From: Amorphochlora amoebiformis
Taxonomy: Eukaryota; Cercozoa; Chlorarachniophyceae
Direction: 5' to 3'
DNA: 64,000 nt
Assembly (NCBI GenBank): GCA_054601695.1
Contig: BAAHQB010000036.1
Coordinates: 1-64,000, forward strand
In this document: positions 37,804-54,546 of the stretch, piece by piece
Layout of the letters: every line of letters begins with the position of its first letter
How positions within the stretch are numbered: the first letter of the stretch is position 1
Notes under the pieces: model-generated
The model's input: only the letters and a program-made list of their open reading frames with translations
The model's database searches: none
What the model was told of the DNA's origin: nothing
Program-made: the position numbers and the translations under genes

Positions 37804-39044
37804 ATGCTGCGCTGCGTGGGGTCTCGTTTTCGCAAGGTATATACTCGGGGATGTGAGAGAGGAAGAAATAAAATAGAAATTCGGGACATCCTCGTGTATC
37901 ACGAAAAAACCGGAGAATGGGGGGTTTCTACTTTTCGCTAGGAAGGCTGGTGCGCACTCGAGAAAAAATAAGCGCCCCCATGAATTCCAGCCAATCCCAT
38001 CAATTTGGAATCAATTCAAAATAATGGACATCACTAAGAGAACGAAACTTGAATTTTTTAGGGTGTGAGATTCTTTTCAGCCCTCCCAAAGACCTCTGAG
38101 GTACTATGAGCCCACGTTTAACATCCTGTCTGTTCACTTACTTTCATCTCACACAGGAGTGGGCGAAGGCTCTTACTACCCCTGCCCCCGGAGTGGTGAA
38201 AATCAATAGCTTCTGTAATGTTGTTGATAACATGATGATATTCGTTTTGCAGGCCGCTACCAATAAGTATGCTGGTATGAGTGTGAATGCAGCGTATAAC
38301 CTGGGGGCCCTCGAGCCCATGAGGAAGGATATGCAATATCTGGGATCCGTTTTCAAGGATGAACGTACAGTTCAAGCTGTCAAAGTAAAAATTCCCTTTT
38401 GTGGTCATAGTGGAATGCTGACATGGAATGAAATCAGGACGGGAAGGGCGAGACCAAGGATTTCGTCAATGATATGAACATGATGTACCAACTGAGCCAG
38501 GCCACCCCTGAAGAAAAGGTGAACCTAATACTTGCACAATTATCGTGTGTATCTTAATCCTACGAATTGGCAGAAAAAACTTCAGAAGGCTGGCCCTGAA
38601 GACGTTAAGAAGGCCCTCAAGAAGTACCCATCCTTCGCACCGCTGACGTCGCAGCTCTTGGGATCCTATATGGAGGAGGGAGTCGTTTTGGATCTCCCAG
38701 CAATTGCCGAGGAATTCGAGGAACTCGCTTCCAAGGTGATGAGGGAAGTCAAGGTTGAAATCGTCTCTGCGGCGGTGAGTATCCAATAATTTTTTGAAGT
38801 TTCCATATATTTCATTACTAGCTCACCGAAAAATACAATTTACCAGCCTCTGAGCGATCGTCAGAAGGCCCAATTGCTCTCCATCATCCAGAAATACGTT
38901 GATAATGATGCCACTCTTCTTCTCACCGAGAAGGTTGAAGCGAACCTGATTGCCGGCTTCCAACTGATGATAGGAGATCGCTACGTCGACCTCTCCGCCA
39001 AAAAGAGTGTTGATTCCATTATGTCCAAGATCCCTAGCGCTTAA
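37804..39044 (+). CDS. ATP5PO: Mitochondrial F1Fo-ATP synthase OSCP (subunit delta/O)
   Basis: Peripheral-stalk subunit that ties the F1 head to the stator of mitochondrial ATP synthase. Exons 37804-37836, 38157-38195, 38253-38384, 38438-38518, 38574-38774 and 38847-39044 join in phase to 227 residues, typical for a precursor. The N-terminus MLRCVGSRFRKEWAKAL is Arg-rich without acids before E12 and reads as a matrix-targeting presequence. The OSCP/delta pattern follows: NKYAGMSVNAAYNLGALE and a helical N-domain, then LSDRQKAQLLSIIQKYVDND, the C-domain ANLIAGFQLMIGDRYVDLS and SIMSKIPSA. Introns are short (53-320 bases) and free of the large repeats. An unspliced frame from 38106 also runs through the 57-base intron 38196-38252, but the presequence exon and clean splice sites favour the model given. 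Confidence 0.93.
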
Positions 39045-39927
39045 GGAGATTACCAAACGTGTGGATGTTGTGCAGGCTGGCGTCACTGCTAAGACTGGTG
39101 CTGGTACCTGTCTCGCCAATCAGCCAGCAGATCCGTCGTTATTCCTGATAGATACTTTGTGGCAACATGAGCCTTGGCCTTGAACTAGATTAACTTTGAT
39201 TTCTGATAATACAACCTTTTACGATAATTTTCCAAATCTTAAACTTGTATGTATAGTCCAGAAGTGAATGTAAAATATATTTGCAATACTACTACTAGAC
39301 TATAAAACAAGTTTTAGTTCCTTTTCAATTGTAGGCTAATTTGTAGCTACCAGCTCTACCCTTGTGTTACAACTAGCTCTACTAATTACAACCTACTGCC
39401 TAATACATCATCTAGATCATCATGTCACTAGCACTAGATACTAGAGATACCCTTTTAGATAACCTGATAACGGATCCGATATTACCTAGATCTAGTAGAT
39501 TACAGAAGTAGATCGCAACTATTTCACTATCTAGACAACTATGATTGTAATTAATAAACAAATCTAGATAATAGATAGATCATGACTCTAGATGGATTGA
39601 TTACGGACTAAAGTTTCAGATGTCATCTACTCATGTAGGTTTCGGTCCATTGATGGAGAAGTGGCAGCCCCCTAGTCGCTTAGTCATCAAAAAGTTCGAT
39701 GTGTAGCCTGGTCCTTTCCAAGTGAACCTCGGGCTCTGAGATACCAGGTGAAATAACAGTTCCTTTTGAATGGTTACAATGAAACAGAACAAAATGCTCT
39801 CTGGCTTTTCTTCTCATCAAATGTCCCTTGTTTCCTCTCCCTCTCTCTTCACTAATACTCTCAAAAGATTCCTGCCCCTCGCATTCTCCCCTGTGCCTCT
39901 CCACTTCCTGCCTCGCTTCTCTCGCTG
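39045..39927. other. Convergent intergenic region after OSCP
   Basis: Unique sequence rich in CTAGAT words, presumably holding both 3' untranslated regions. A roughly 100-residue frame on the minus strand at about 39989-39685 is open but out of phase with the preceding exons of the upstream gene, so I do not call it. No RNA gene is visible. Confidence 0.5.
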
Positions 39928-40059
39928 CTACAAACCTGTGCTGTACTGATCCCTCTCCAAGATCCGGTTGATGTGCGACGCCCACGCACCTAGTGTAATA
40001 TATACATATTATATATACATGTAATGTATATATATATATATTTATATATATGTACACAC

Positions 40060-40102
<43 letters not shown>

Positions 40103-40138
40103 CTATATATATATGTAAATATATATATATATATATTA

Positions 40139-40178
<40 letters not shown>

Positions 40179-40249
40179 TATATATTAAACGTATCAATTG
40201 TGTCCCTACTTATAGTTGTCAATATTTTCATACTATAAGGACGACACAT

Positions 40250-40297
<48 letters not shown>

Positions 40298-40322
40298 TAC
40301 ATCCGCATACATGTAAATTATG

Positions 40323-40409
<87 letters not shown>

Positions 40410-40487
40410 ACTATTAATATACATATCTACGTAATACATTATATATATATATATTTACATGTATATATATATATATATATGTGTGTG

Positions 40488-40529
<42 letters not shown>

Positions 40530-40586
40530 TGTTAATATACATATCTACGTAATAAATCATATGTATATATATTATATATTTATATC

Positions 40587-40619
<33 letters not shown>

Positions 40620-40701
40620 AGCGCAACGTCCAACTATCTCTATGTTTCTCAGCCGAACTATGGACTACAGTGGTATACCATACCGCTGTGCACACAAACA
40701 A

Positions 40702-40742
<41 letters not shown>

Positions 40743-40853
40743 ATCACGCACCAAAAATAGTATGAATATGCACGCTCACCGCTGCAGACGATAACATCGA
40801 ATCCACTCAGTTGTAGCTTCTTCAGCACGTGTTCTGCCAGTTTCTCACCCACC

Positions 40854-40944
<91 letters not shown>

Positions 40945-40977
40945 TATATAATAAAAATAAATATATATATATATATA

Positions 40978-41032
<55 letters not shown>

Positions 41033-41038
41033 ACACAC

Positions 41039-41069
<31 letters not shown>

Positions 41070-41104
41070 CATACATATATATATATATATGTACATATAT
41101 GTAC

Positions 41105-41143
<39 letters not shown>

Positions 41144-41164
41144 ATATGTATGAGTATATGTGTG

Positions 41165-41208
<44 letters not shown>

Positions 41209-41625
41209 GTATACCCTCTGGAGCCCAATGACAACGATATCAGACTCATTTCGCATAGGTTCTTCAGGCAGACCTAGGTAATATATTGATATATGCATAT
41301 ATATATATATGTATCAATGTTTGTTTATATTATATACTAATGTATGTTTATGCACACTTGTACACACACACACGCGCGTATGCATATATATATATATATA
41401 TATGTGCATATATATATGTATATATATATATATGTACATACATACATATATATAGATGAAAGTATGTCTGTGTTTATAATGTGTACTTCATCTAACGTGT
41501 ACCTGTCTCTGTGTTTTGGCGGAGCTCGACCGAATTGGGCTGGTGTATACATACATAATGGTATTTATATTATATATATATATATATGAATTATATATAT
41601 ATATATATTATATATATATATATAT

Positions 41626-41681
<56 letters not shown>

Positions 41682-42373
41682 ATGTATGTTGCGCAATCGA
41701 CACACCCATATTGGATGCGTCCTTAAGAGCTTACGGCGTTCAGTCAGTGTGAGTCCGGCCGTTTCATTAGAGGTTTTCATCCTTCTCTGAAATATATTAA
41801 TATGTTTAGATATGCCATTTTTTATTTAGGTTTTCATCTTGAAAATCCATGAGAATCATGTTTCGATATATGGCATTTCCTTCCGTCTAATCAAACGTAT
41901 TAGTACGTCAAGGAAAATTGCAAATAAATCCTATTTCTAACACAAAAAGTCATATATAAGTATAATATATATATTAATATACATATATATATATGTATAA
42001 TATATATATTAATATATATATATATATGTATATATGTGTGTGTATATATATAAATACCTGCGGAGACCTGCGTGTTGAAGTCTTACGAGAGAGGTACTGA
42101 GATAGAGGTTAGAAGTAGACTTAATTCAAAAATCATTAAAGTGAAGGATGGGAGTGGACGGATTCAGGATCACGTTAGTACTATTGTTCCGGTTAGCATT
42201 ATCTATATTTCTCACTCTCTCTCTCTCTCTCTCCATACATATATGTATACATGTGTGTGTGTGTGTGTTAGAAGTAGACTTAATTCAAAAATCATTAAAG
42301 TGAAGGATGGGAGTGGACGGATTCAGGATCACGTTGGTACTATTGTTCCGGTTAGCATTATCTATATTTCTCA

Positions 42374-42404
<31 letters not shown>

Positions 42405-42484
42405 TATGTGTGTGTTTATATATATATATATATATATATACATACATACATACATATTACACATATGCATACATACACACACCG

Positions 42485-42559
<75 letters not shown>

Positions 42560-42724
42560 TTAAGTGTATATATGTGTGTGCGTGTACATAATTATAAATA
42601 TATATATACAGGCATTTTGTTACCGTGCCCTTGTTGTTGTCTCTACGGACAATTTGTGCCTTGGCTTTGAGGTCGTTGCAGTAGTTTATCTGGACGTTAT
42701 AAATATACATATAAATATATTTAA

Positions 42725-42764
<40 letters not shown>

Positions 42765-43102
42765 GTATATATATATATATACATATATTTACATTATATA
42801 CCTTTACATGTACTTACATAGTTGTATATATTAAGGCGAATTTATACCTGTGTATGCATGTATAATTCAACGTAGTCAAATACTATATCTGATACTCAAG
42901 AAAACGTATGTTTTTACAATATAACATAGATAACATAGATACGTAACTATGTATACATATATATATATATACATATATACAATACATATATATATATATA
43001 CATATATATATATATTTTAATATATATATATATATATGTGTGTATATATATATATATACTATAATATACCTACATGTATTACAGAACATATATTTATGTA
43101 CA

Positions 43103-43140
<38 letters not shown>

Positions 43141-43153
43141 CGTATGTATATAC

Positions 43154-43195
<42 letters not shown>

Positions 43196-44209
43196 TATAT
43201 ATATTTATATATATATATATATCATATATACACATCATTCTTGTCTTAAAAAAAAAACTAGAGCTAACCTCTCGATCGATCCTATTCATCACCTGAGCCG
43301 ACGAATAATTAGAAAATTCAACAAAAAAAAGAAAAAAAAAAATCGTTAGAATGTAACCATGGTTCTCACAAAGTTACATACTGAGGGAGCGAGAAATAGA
43401 GAGGAAAGAAGAGTGAAAGATAAGGGAGAGCGCTTAGAGGGATAAAGTCTTCCCAATACTCTCTTCCTCACATCTCTCCCTCCCCTTTTCCCTCTCTGTC
43501 TGTCTCTCTCTTTCCCTCTCTCATCTTTCCCTCACCCACCTTTCCCTTCTCTTTCTCCCTTATTTATGTAGATATTATATATATATATATATATATATGT
43601 AGACATAATATGAATATATTTACACATACACATACCCATATATTATACGCATATACATACATACATATACATGCCAAAGCACGACGATTTAACTAAAGCT
43701 AAGCGACAAAAGATAAAGAACCCGATTCCTAACCCTAATCCTAACCCATAATCCTAACCCTAATCCCAAACCCTAAACCTATCCTAACCCCTAACCGTAA
43801 TCCTAACCTTAACCCTAATCCTAATACTAATCCTAATCCCAACCCGAACCCTAACACTAAAGCTATCCTAACCCTAACCATTTCCCTCATCCCAACCCTC
43901 ACCCTAACCCTAACCCTAACCCTAACCCTAACCCTAACGTAGCCCCACTCTGTGGATGAGTCAATGGTCCTCGGACTAAGACATGCTGAATAATCTGATC
44001 CTAACCGTAACGTAAACCTAAGAGGAAAGTTCACCCATCGAAATTTTGCGGCCTCGCAGTTAAAATTGGAGATATCTGTGTTCTCGAACACGTACGTGTG
44101 TGACTCAGCGTTTAGCTGAAAAATATGTACCCATGTATATAATATGTAACTTGAAGGTATGTGATGCATATACATAGAGAAAGCGAAGTACATATATGCA
44201 TGTGTGTAT

Positions 44210-44259
<50 letters not shown>

Positions 44260-44355
44260 GTATATATATTTATATCTTATATATAGATTTTTATACGTAT
44301 ATATATTTATATCTTATCTATAGATTTTACATACATATGGATACATGTATATAAT

Positions 44356-44425
<70 letters not shown>

Positions 44426-44615
44426 AGCGTACATACATATGTATTGAGTGTGTTATACCCCAATTTCAGGGTGATAATCCATAAGGTCACTACCAACAGC
44501 GAAAACAAGAACCTTTATGTGAATATGTTAGGTACTATGAACTTAAGTATTGCATTTACGTTTATGTATGGATATGGTTTCCCATACATACACACACACA
44601 CACATATATATATAC

Positions 44616-44659
<44 letters not shown>

Positions 44660-44888
44660 TTGCATGTTTACAATACAGTATAATATACAGATACATAATA
44701 TAATATGATAAAATACAATACAATACAACAGATACTTTAAATGTAATCTAACATATTATACATGCATACATATACATATTATACACACATACATATATAC
44801 ATATATACATACATACATACACATGTGTATATATACATATATATATATACATATACACATATACATACATATATGTGTATATATATGC

Positions 44889-44921
<33 letters not shown>

Positions 44922-45081
44922 AAGATATATGTGTATTGGAGGGATACAGAGAGATTATGAGGAGATAGGAATATGTAATAGGATAGAGATAGGTGTATGT
45001 ATGTGCCTTGTTCCAATAATGACGAATATTTTGAAACTTCACGATACTCTCCGCCACTACACTTCCAGTTGTCTATATAAA

Positions 45082-45158
<77 letters not shown>

Positions 45159-45200
45159 CGTGTGTGGTATATATATATATATATATATATACCACACACG

Positions 45201-45249
<49 letters not shown>

Positions 45250-46444
45250 TTGTATGCCCATTCAATATAAGCACCAGGGAGATAGAGAGCAGAAGAGAGA
45301 AGGAGAGGAAATAAGAAAGGGTACGTAAGATATCAATGTTAGCATTATCTAGAAAAATGAAAAAAAAGCCGGAGGGACACCGATCGAGGGAGATAACGAC
45401 AGAGGAAAAAAATTGAGACAGTCGGACTTGTACGAGAACAGCAACTGATTTGGCGTTGGCAACAGTGTAATCAGAGGAAGCAAACGGGCCATACACGTTG
45501 AAAAAATCGTTTCTGGAGAGATTATGTGTGTATGAGTTGGATTAAATGCAGTTTTGTTGTGAAGATGTTTAAATATAAGTCATGTATTTTAATTCCTACA
45601 TATGTATATGTATGTATGTATTTATGAATGTAATATATTTGCGTATAAATATGGAGATATTTGCATATATATATACACATACATTATATCGCATATACAT
45701 ACACATATATATATATATATATATATATACACACTTGCACACACATGTATTTGTCAAGCACACACTCACACATGAAAATATACACCCAATATGAAATACA
45801 TACGTTAGAACTCAACGCATCGAGCAAGAGCACGATTAGATATGTTAGATAGAAACATATAAACACATATATTTATAAGATGTATTCGTATACACACACA
45901 CACACACAATTGAAAAATATACACCCAATAAAAATATAGACCCAACACATTGGCAAGAGCTACAATTAGATCAGTTGGGGTTAGGGTTAGCGTGAGGAGG
46001 ATAAATTTTATTACCCGAGGTCATACCACGTTTCCCCTGAGACATACATCTTAGATTAGTACAGATTCAGAGGAGGCATTACGATAGGAGAATGAGGGCA
46101 CTGAGAGATGAGGGAGGGTGTGTTTAAAAGACGCAATTAACAGACTTGTAAGTGAACGTGAGAGAGGGTGCGGTGAGTGGGAATATAAAGTGAGGGAGGG
46201 AGGGAGGGGTTCGTTAATTGTTACCAGTTTTGGCTTGTTCGGATTCGTCGAGTTCAGGGTTGAGGGCGGCGATCTCATCGAGGAACCGGTCTGTGAAATA
46301 CATGATATATATATATATATATTATATGTATATATATATACATGTATAGATTTATATGCATGTATATATACATAATATATGTGTATATATGTATATATAT
46401 ATATATATATATGAATTTATATGCATATATATATATATGTATAC

Positions 46445-46478
<34 letters not shown>

Positions 46479-46502
46479 GTATATGTATATACATATATAT
46501 AT

Positions 46503-46533
<31 letters not shown>

Positions 46534-46606
46534 GTACATATAAACACGCATACACTAGATTCCAGTTGTGTAAAGAAAACCTTGCATACCATTAATTGTA
46601 TTATAT

Positions 46607-46655
<49 letters not shown>

Positions 46656-46688
46656 CACGTATATCATCGAGAAACTACTCTGTGAAAT

Positions 46689-46726
<38 letters not shown>

Positions 46727-46884
46727 TGAATATATATATATATATATGTGTATATATATATATATATGTATATACAATATATATATATATACAAATGTTT
46801 TCAAACATACGAATATATAATGTACATATAATCACGCATACACTAAATTCCATTACACGTTGTATAAAAGCAACTTGCATACCA

Positions 46885-46922
<38 letters not shown>

Positions 46923-47053
46923 CATATATATATATATATACAGTATTTATGTATACATGTATCTAATATATATATATATATATAATATATAATTATTATA
47001 ATATATATATATATATCTTAATATATATATATATATATATGTATATGTCTGTG

Positions 47054-47084
<31 letters not shown>

Positions 47085-47123
47085 CATATATATAATTATA
47101 ATATACATATATCTTAATATATA

Positions 47124-47163
<40 letters not shown>

Positions 47164-47555
47164 TGTGTACAATCACCAATAAAGGTACAATGACGAATAT
47201 TTAATTCGATCTGATGCCCCCCAAACAACAAACACAACCCACAACGAAAGAATTCTTAAACTTAGCTCAATCATCAGTAATTCCTCCGAATCTCAATAAT
47301 CTCGACTAAATTACCTCTCTCCCTTCCGAGTGTGGGATCATCGTATAGCTGCACAAACTAACTCCTCTCTGAAGGACAACGTAGTATCCATAACGATCGG
47401 GGACAACCTGTGTTCCAGAGCATATATGCTTATATATATATATATATATGTATATCTTTTTATATACATACACATTTACATATGTACATACAAATATAGA
47501 CACATATGTATATATAGATATACACACACAAACACACTCACACACATATATATAC

Positions 47556-47614
<59 letters not shown>

Positions 47615-47636
47615 GTATTTATGTATGTGTACATAC

Positions 47637-47688
<52 letters not shown>

Positions 47689-47888
47689 GTATATATATAG
47701 ATGTGTGTATAGATGTATTTTTAGGTTGAATTACAGGTTTCCCCATCTTGAGCTTGAGGTTTAGTATGTACCGCTCCTTTCGGTTTATAAATCGAGACTG
47801 CTTATGGCTGCCTGATACATGATTGATGTACTAATGAATATATATTATCTGTGAAAATATATGTGTATATATACATATATACATATAC

Positions 47889-47920
<32 letters not shown>

Positions 47921-48142
47921 GTGTATATATATTTATATGTATATATATATATATATATGTATAGATATGTACATATATATATATATATATACACACATAT
48001 GTATATAATATATATATATATATATTATATATGTATATGTATTATACATATATATATATATATATATATATATGCCTTGAGTAAAATTGTAGAGGATCTT
48101 GACGGGTCGGAGGCGCCGCCGTTGATATGACCATTCCTACAC

Positions 48143-48207
<65 letters not shown>

Positions 48208-48314
48208 GAACATTTATATATCAATGAAATATGTTACATGCACACAAGAGACGCACATATGCACATATATACACACATATATATATATATTTATATATAT
48301 ATATATACATACAT

Positions 48315-48369
<55 letters not shown>

Positions 48370-48506
48370 GTATGTATATATTTGTACTGTTATATGTAGA
48401 TTACCCAGATTAAGAGGAGAATCAAAGAGACAACTGTAGATGCATGTGCGGTGTACATTAGACAAGTCAGTACGAAGATCGGAACGTGCCTATATATATA
48501 TAAATA

Positions 48507-48559
<53 letters not shown>

Positions 48560-49261
48560 CTATATACACAAGCACACACACGTTTTCGTTTCTCTCCCAT
48601 GTATTAACTGCTACATTACATTCACAAGCAAGTCACGGATGCATATATATGTATATATATATATATGTATATATATATGTATATAATTTATTTACACAAA
48701 CACACACACATTTTCGTTTTCTCCCTTGCTGTATTAATTACTATATCGCATGCACAAGCAAATCACGGATACATATGTCACATACGTATATATATATATA
48801 TACACGCACATATACATATATATATATATATATATAAAGTATGAAATGCACATGAATAATGTACGTGCATATATACCCCCCCTCTCTCTCTTGCCCTACA
48901 CCCATTCACATACGTGCATCTCATGAGCATTCGCAAGAAGTAGTCTTTGAAATCTCTATACTTCTTCTGCACCTGAATTCCGCCTAACAACCATATTTGA
49001 TCACGATCAATCCTCGCAAAAGGGTATCCTCAAACATCAACATTAGAGGAAGTTTGTAAACAAGATATGTATTGTATCATTTATACACATACCTTCTTTA
49101 GCTGTCAAGGCTCCAGCATGAGACTCGACAGCCGTAAAGTTGAACACAGATCCTCCTACACTACGCTTGCGTCTAGTCAAATTCAAGCAAGGTGGGAAAA
49201 GTTCGTACGTAAGAATTGGTAATGGCTCCTAACGAATTTTGTTTTTTGGATGAATATGTAT

Positions 49262-49299
<38 letters not shown>

Positions 49300-49392
49300 A
49301 CTTTTGCAAGACCTGCGTGGAGGTCGAAGTCGAGCGAGGACGGTAATCTGTATGCATTATATGCGAATAAATATGAATATATGTATAATAAA

Positions 49393-49425
<33 letters not shown>

Positions 49426-49777
49426 CATCTATCTATATATAAATACATATGCACGTATATATATGATTTAGTGCAACCACCTCCTTGCCCTTGTAATGTT
49501 TGAGTTCACATCGAAACTGCTGATTCGAACGCACCCGTATCTCCTTTGTTCCTACCTCTTCGTCGCTGCATACAGTTTTATATATAAATCTATGTAAATA
49601 CTTATATATATTTAATATTTATATACACAAATTTATATGCATATAAAAAATATATGTATATATTATATTTTACGTGTTTTTTACCCTACTAGAATTGACA
49701 CGCGACAGTTGTCCATTTTAAGCGAAGGTGTTCCCGCAGGGAGAAACCGATTGATCTAACGAGCATATTGTGATCGG

Positions 49778-49808
<31 letters not shown>

Positions 49809-49887
49809 GTATATATGTACATGTATCTTTGTTTTCACTTAAATATTCTTTTTATAAATATTGATATTTACAGATACACAAACGCAC

Positions 49888-49920
<33 letters not shown>

Positions 49921-50023
49921 ATATGTATATATATGTATATATATATTTTCTACATACACGTGTACATATGTACACACCCGCATATTTATATGTATATATG
50001 TGTGTATATATATATATATAAAC

Positions 50024-50067
<44 letters not shown>

Positions 50068-50293
50068 CAAATGTTTGTATCATAAGTAAACATATCAACA
50101 TTAATTCGAATACACACCTCTTCAAATAGCATCTCATAAGGTCTATTGTGAAATAATTTAACGCCTTGGATCAGCTCATTTTGAAACGTCACATTAACCT
50201 GCATAAAATCACAAGCACAGACAAATCAATTGTATGGCATGATAACACATATATACATATATATATGTAGGTATTTACATATGCTATTGTATA

Positions 50294-50330
<37 letters not shown>

Positions 50331-50359
50331 GTAGGTATTTACATATGCTATTGTATATA

Positions 50360-50400
<41 letters not shown>

Positions 50401-51164
50401 GTACATGTGCTATTGTAGTATATGAACATATAGTATTGAATGTATCTGTACCATGGAGAAGGACCGCTTGCCCACTGGACTTTTGGGAATTATGTCGAAG
50501 TTCTTAGAATTCTTCGCCTCTGGGCTCTTGGCCTCTTCACTGATCATGTATTCACACACACACACACACACAACATATATATATATATATATATATGTAA
50601 ATATAAATATATATATATCTATCACATCTATTAGATTTATGTTTAAAAGAGACGTACAGATAGATGGACAAGGGTATAGAGAGTGAGCGAGAGGAACAAG
50701 AGAGAGAGAGAGAGAGAGAGCAGATAAAGAGAGATAAGTAAACTTCTTAGACTTCCGTCGCGCAAATGGGCAACACATGGTTGAGAGCTCCAAGAAACCA
50801 AATACGCCCATCTACATATGTATATATATATATACATATATACATACACATATATATAAAATATATACATATTTAAATACAATCATCTCTAGAATATGTG
50901 CAAAATATCAAGAAATGCTCTGTATAGGTGTCCCATTGATATATACTATGTAGAAACAGGTACATATACATACATACAGATATACGTGCATGCATACTGT
51001 ATCCTTGGCCTGACACTAAGAAGATATCCTAACCCTAACCCTAACCCTAACCCTAAAGAGGAGTCAATGGTCCTAGGACTAAGACAGGCTGAATAATCTG
51101 ATCCTAACCCTAACCCTAACCCTAATCCTAACCCTAACCCTAACACACACACGTACACAAATTC

Positions 51165-51211
<47 letters not shown>

Positions 51212-51357
51212 ATTATATATATATATATATATAAATATATATATATATGACATATATATTATATATATATATATATATAGATATAATATATCTATATATA
51301 TATACACACACATGTATATATAATATATATAATATATATAATATACATAATATATAT

Positions 51358-51407
<50 letters not shown>

Positions 51408-51533
51408 CGTAATAAATATTGCAAACCGAGTTGAGAGGCTTTAGGAACTTAGGTGCCCCCATAATGCCAAATAGCATAAACAAGACAACTCCTGTCCATA
51501 GCTTGTAGTTTTCGAAACCTAGTATTTCGGGAG

Positions 51534-51566
<33 letters not shown>

Positions 51567-51638
51567 ATATATATATATGCACTAATATATATATGTATAT
51601 ATAAATATATATGTATACGTATACACTCATATTTTTAA

Positions 51639-51681
<43 letters not shown>

Positions 51682-52590
51682 AACACCCTCATTCGAAGAC
51701 ATGACGGCCCGTCTCTCTACATGAGCCCACCTGACATACAGATATATTGAATGTACATATGATAGTGTATACGTGTGTATATGTGTGCTTCTCTATCAGA
51801 ATTCAAAATGTATGTATAAACATGGAATTATATGGACATACCACACACGCCCAAGCACATACTTATGTAAAGCTATATTCACACTATACATATATAAATA
51901 TATATATATATATTACATGTATACACATGTATATATTAATAAACTTATATATGTACATATAAATATATAAACATGTTTTAAAACAAAAGCCAACCCTCTA
52001 ATCGATCCCAAATCCTACCCCAGCCCCTTAAATTACGTGTGGATCGCAGACAGAATAATAGCCCCCCACATTAGCCATGCGTGGTTGCGCCTCCAGCTAA
52101 GGTTGGCCCTCTTGTTGTAGGGTAGGCTGGAAGTGTTGTCAAATAACTTCCAAGGGCAGTAGGTTACTGAGGTATGCGTGCGTGTTTGTCTATTATGTGT
52201 ATCACGTACGTACCTTTCAATGAATTCGACCACGGGTTTGATGACGAATAGCATGCCAATTGTGAAACACACGGTTATTCCTGCATGGGTTTGTTTGTGT
52301 AATAATATATGATATTTATATATATACACACATATATATATATACATATATGTATGTATATGAAACTATTTGTATATATTTGTGTACAATATAATCCGAT
52401 ATAAATCATATCCACCTCGTCCAGTTGAGCGGGCAATCAGTAGCCAGCCTATATATATATATATATATATATATGATATATATATATATATATATAGTAT
52501 ATATATTTATTTGTAAACACAAATAGAAACCCACACATCCATATTTACATACACACATATACATCAACAGATACATCAATGGATACATCA

Positions 52591-52622
<32 letters not shown>

Positions 52623-52707
52623 TGTTACCAATTTGCATAGTGTCTGTATAATAAATATACACAACCACGCATTCAGATGTTGCGCGATGTACGGATACGT
52701 GCACATC

Positions 52708-52757
<50 letters not shown>

Positions 52758-52844
52758 CGTATGTACCTGTTCCAGATTCAAACGTGATACAACTCGTATG
52801 AAAGTTGCACACGTTCTTCAAAACGAAATCCAAGCCTGTGTACG

Positions 52845-52878
<34 letters not shown>

Positions 52879-53047
52879 AGATATATACTTCTTTATATGT
52901 ATACATTTCTGTTAAATACTATAGCGGTGGAATCCAAAGAACTACTATCTATTTTAAATCGGCTTTTGTATTTTTTACCGTAGAATCCGGTGGCCAAAAT
53001 GGTCATCCATAACACGGTCCACCCGACCTGCGATTATATATATATAT

Positions 53048-53085
<38 letters not shown>

Positions 53086-53281
53086 CATGTATATATATGT
53101 AAGTACTATTTTTCTTATATATTTAGATGTATATATACTATGTTGTAAATACCATTCCAAGCTGGTCTCTGGAATTCTTGCGACACCTGAGTGACATATA
53201 TATACTGTGTATATGTATATACCTAGACATATGGGTGCGTATATATAGTTATGAACATTTATATTGAATGCCGTACATACG

Positions 53282-53334
<53 letters not shown>

Positions 53335-53461
53335 CTATATCTATATATCTATCTACATATACATACAAATATATATATATATATATAATATATGTATATA
53401 TATTAATATATATATATATATATATAAATATATATATTCATTGATATACTTCTACGCATGC

Positions 53462-53522
<61 letters not shown>

Positions 53523-53583
53523 TATACATATATTCATATATGTATAAAAATATATATATATATATTATATGTGTGTGCGTATG

Positions 53584-53616
<33 letters not shown>

Positions 53617-53748
53617 TGTATGTATCAAGAATTACCATGGTATAATCGGGCGGAATAATATCTTAAGAAGTGCTAACACAGGCAGTATTAGCCCCAGGAA
53701 GAAGTTTCCTATGGGAATGCAACACCTAGTACATATACACATATATAC

Positions 53749-53794
<46 letters not shown>

Positions 53795-54021
53795 TACATA
53801 CGTAAAAGAATATTTTCACACAATGAATTATTGATACACATATTGATGGGTAATGTGCATAGTAACATGAATATAAATTTATGAGTTTGTACCCTAAGAT
53901 CTTCCGCCATGCGTTCCCGTGTTGGAAGCTCTTCTTGTTTGCAATCGTCTAAATATATATCATTTAAATATGTATATATATATATATGTATGTATAATAC
54001 ATATATGTATAATATACACAC

Positions 54022-54060
<39 letters not shown>

Positions 54061-54252
54061 TACATGTAGATATATATGTGTATACGTGCATATTTGTACA
54101 AAATGTCATACACAGACAAACTTTTATATAATATATATATATATATGTTTATATAAATATATATACACAATATATATATATATATACATACATATGTGTG
54201 TGTTTTTATATAAATATGTGTGTATGTATGTAAATAAATGTACGTGCAAAAA

Positions 54253-54293
<41 letters not shown>

Positions 54294-54497
54294 TGCATTA
54301 TATTCATAATATGTATGTATTTGCACCTCAGCGTCTAAAATTGAAATTCCCCGAGGGTAAATATCGTCGGCCACTTTGTTCCAGTATAACTCTCTCCGGA
54401 CGTTAAGATCATGTCTAACAGTATACACCAATATATACATACATATATATATATGTATATATATTGTATATATATATATATATTGTATATTATAATA

Positions 54498-54546
<49 letters not shown>

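Noticed and set aside
38106-38477. Single long frame as the OSCP 5' end
   Set aside because: It runs through a 57-base intron with good GT/AG ends. The spliced model adds a proper Arg-rich presequence exon at 37804 and keeps phase.
39685-39989. About 100-residue minus-strand frame ending LHIELFDD
   Set aside because: Its phase does not match the preceding exon at 40852-40780. The matching frame gives [16 protein letters not shown] and a stop at 39928.
41215-41273. [10 protein letters not shown] segment as an inositol 5-phosphatase or exonuclease-type domain
   Set aside because: The short segment resembles the D-I-V-V-G-L-Q signature. However, the catalytic SDH-type C-terminal motifs and about 200 further residues are missing before the stop.
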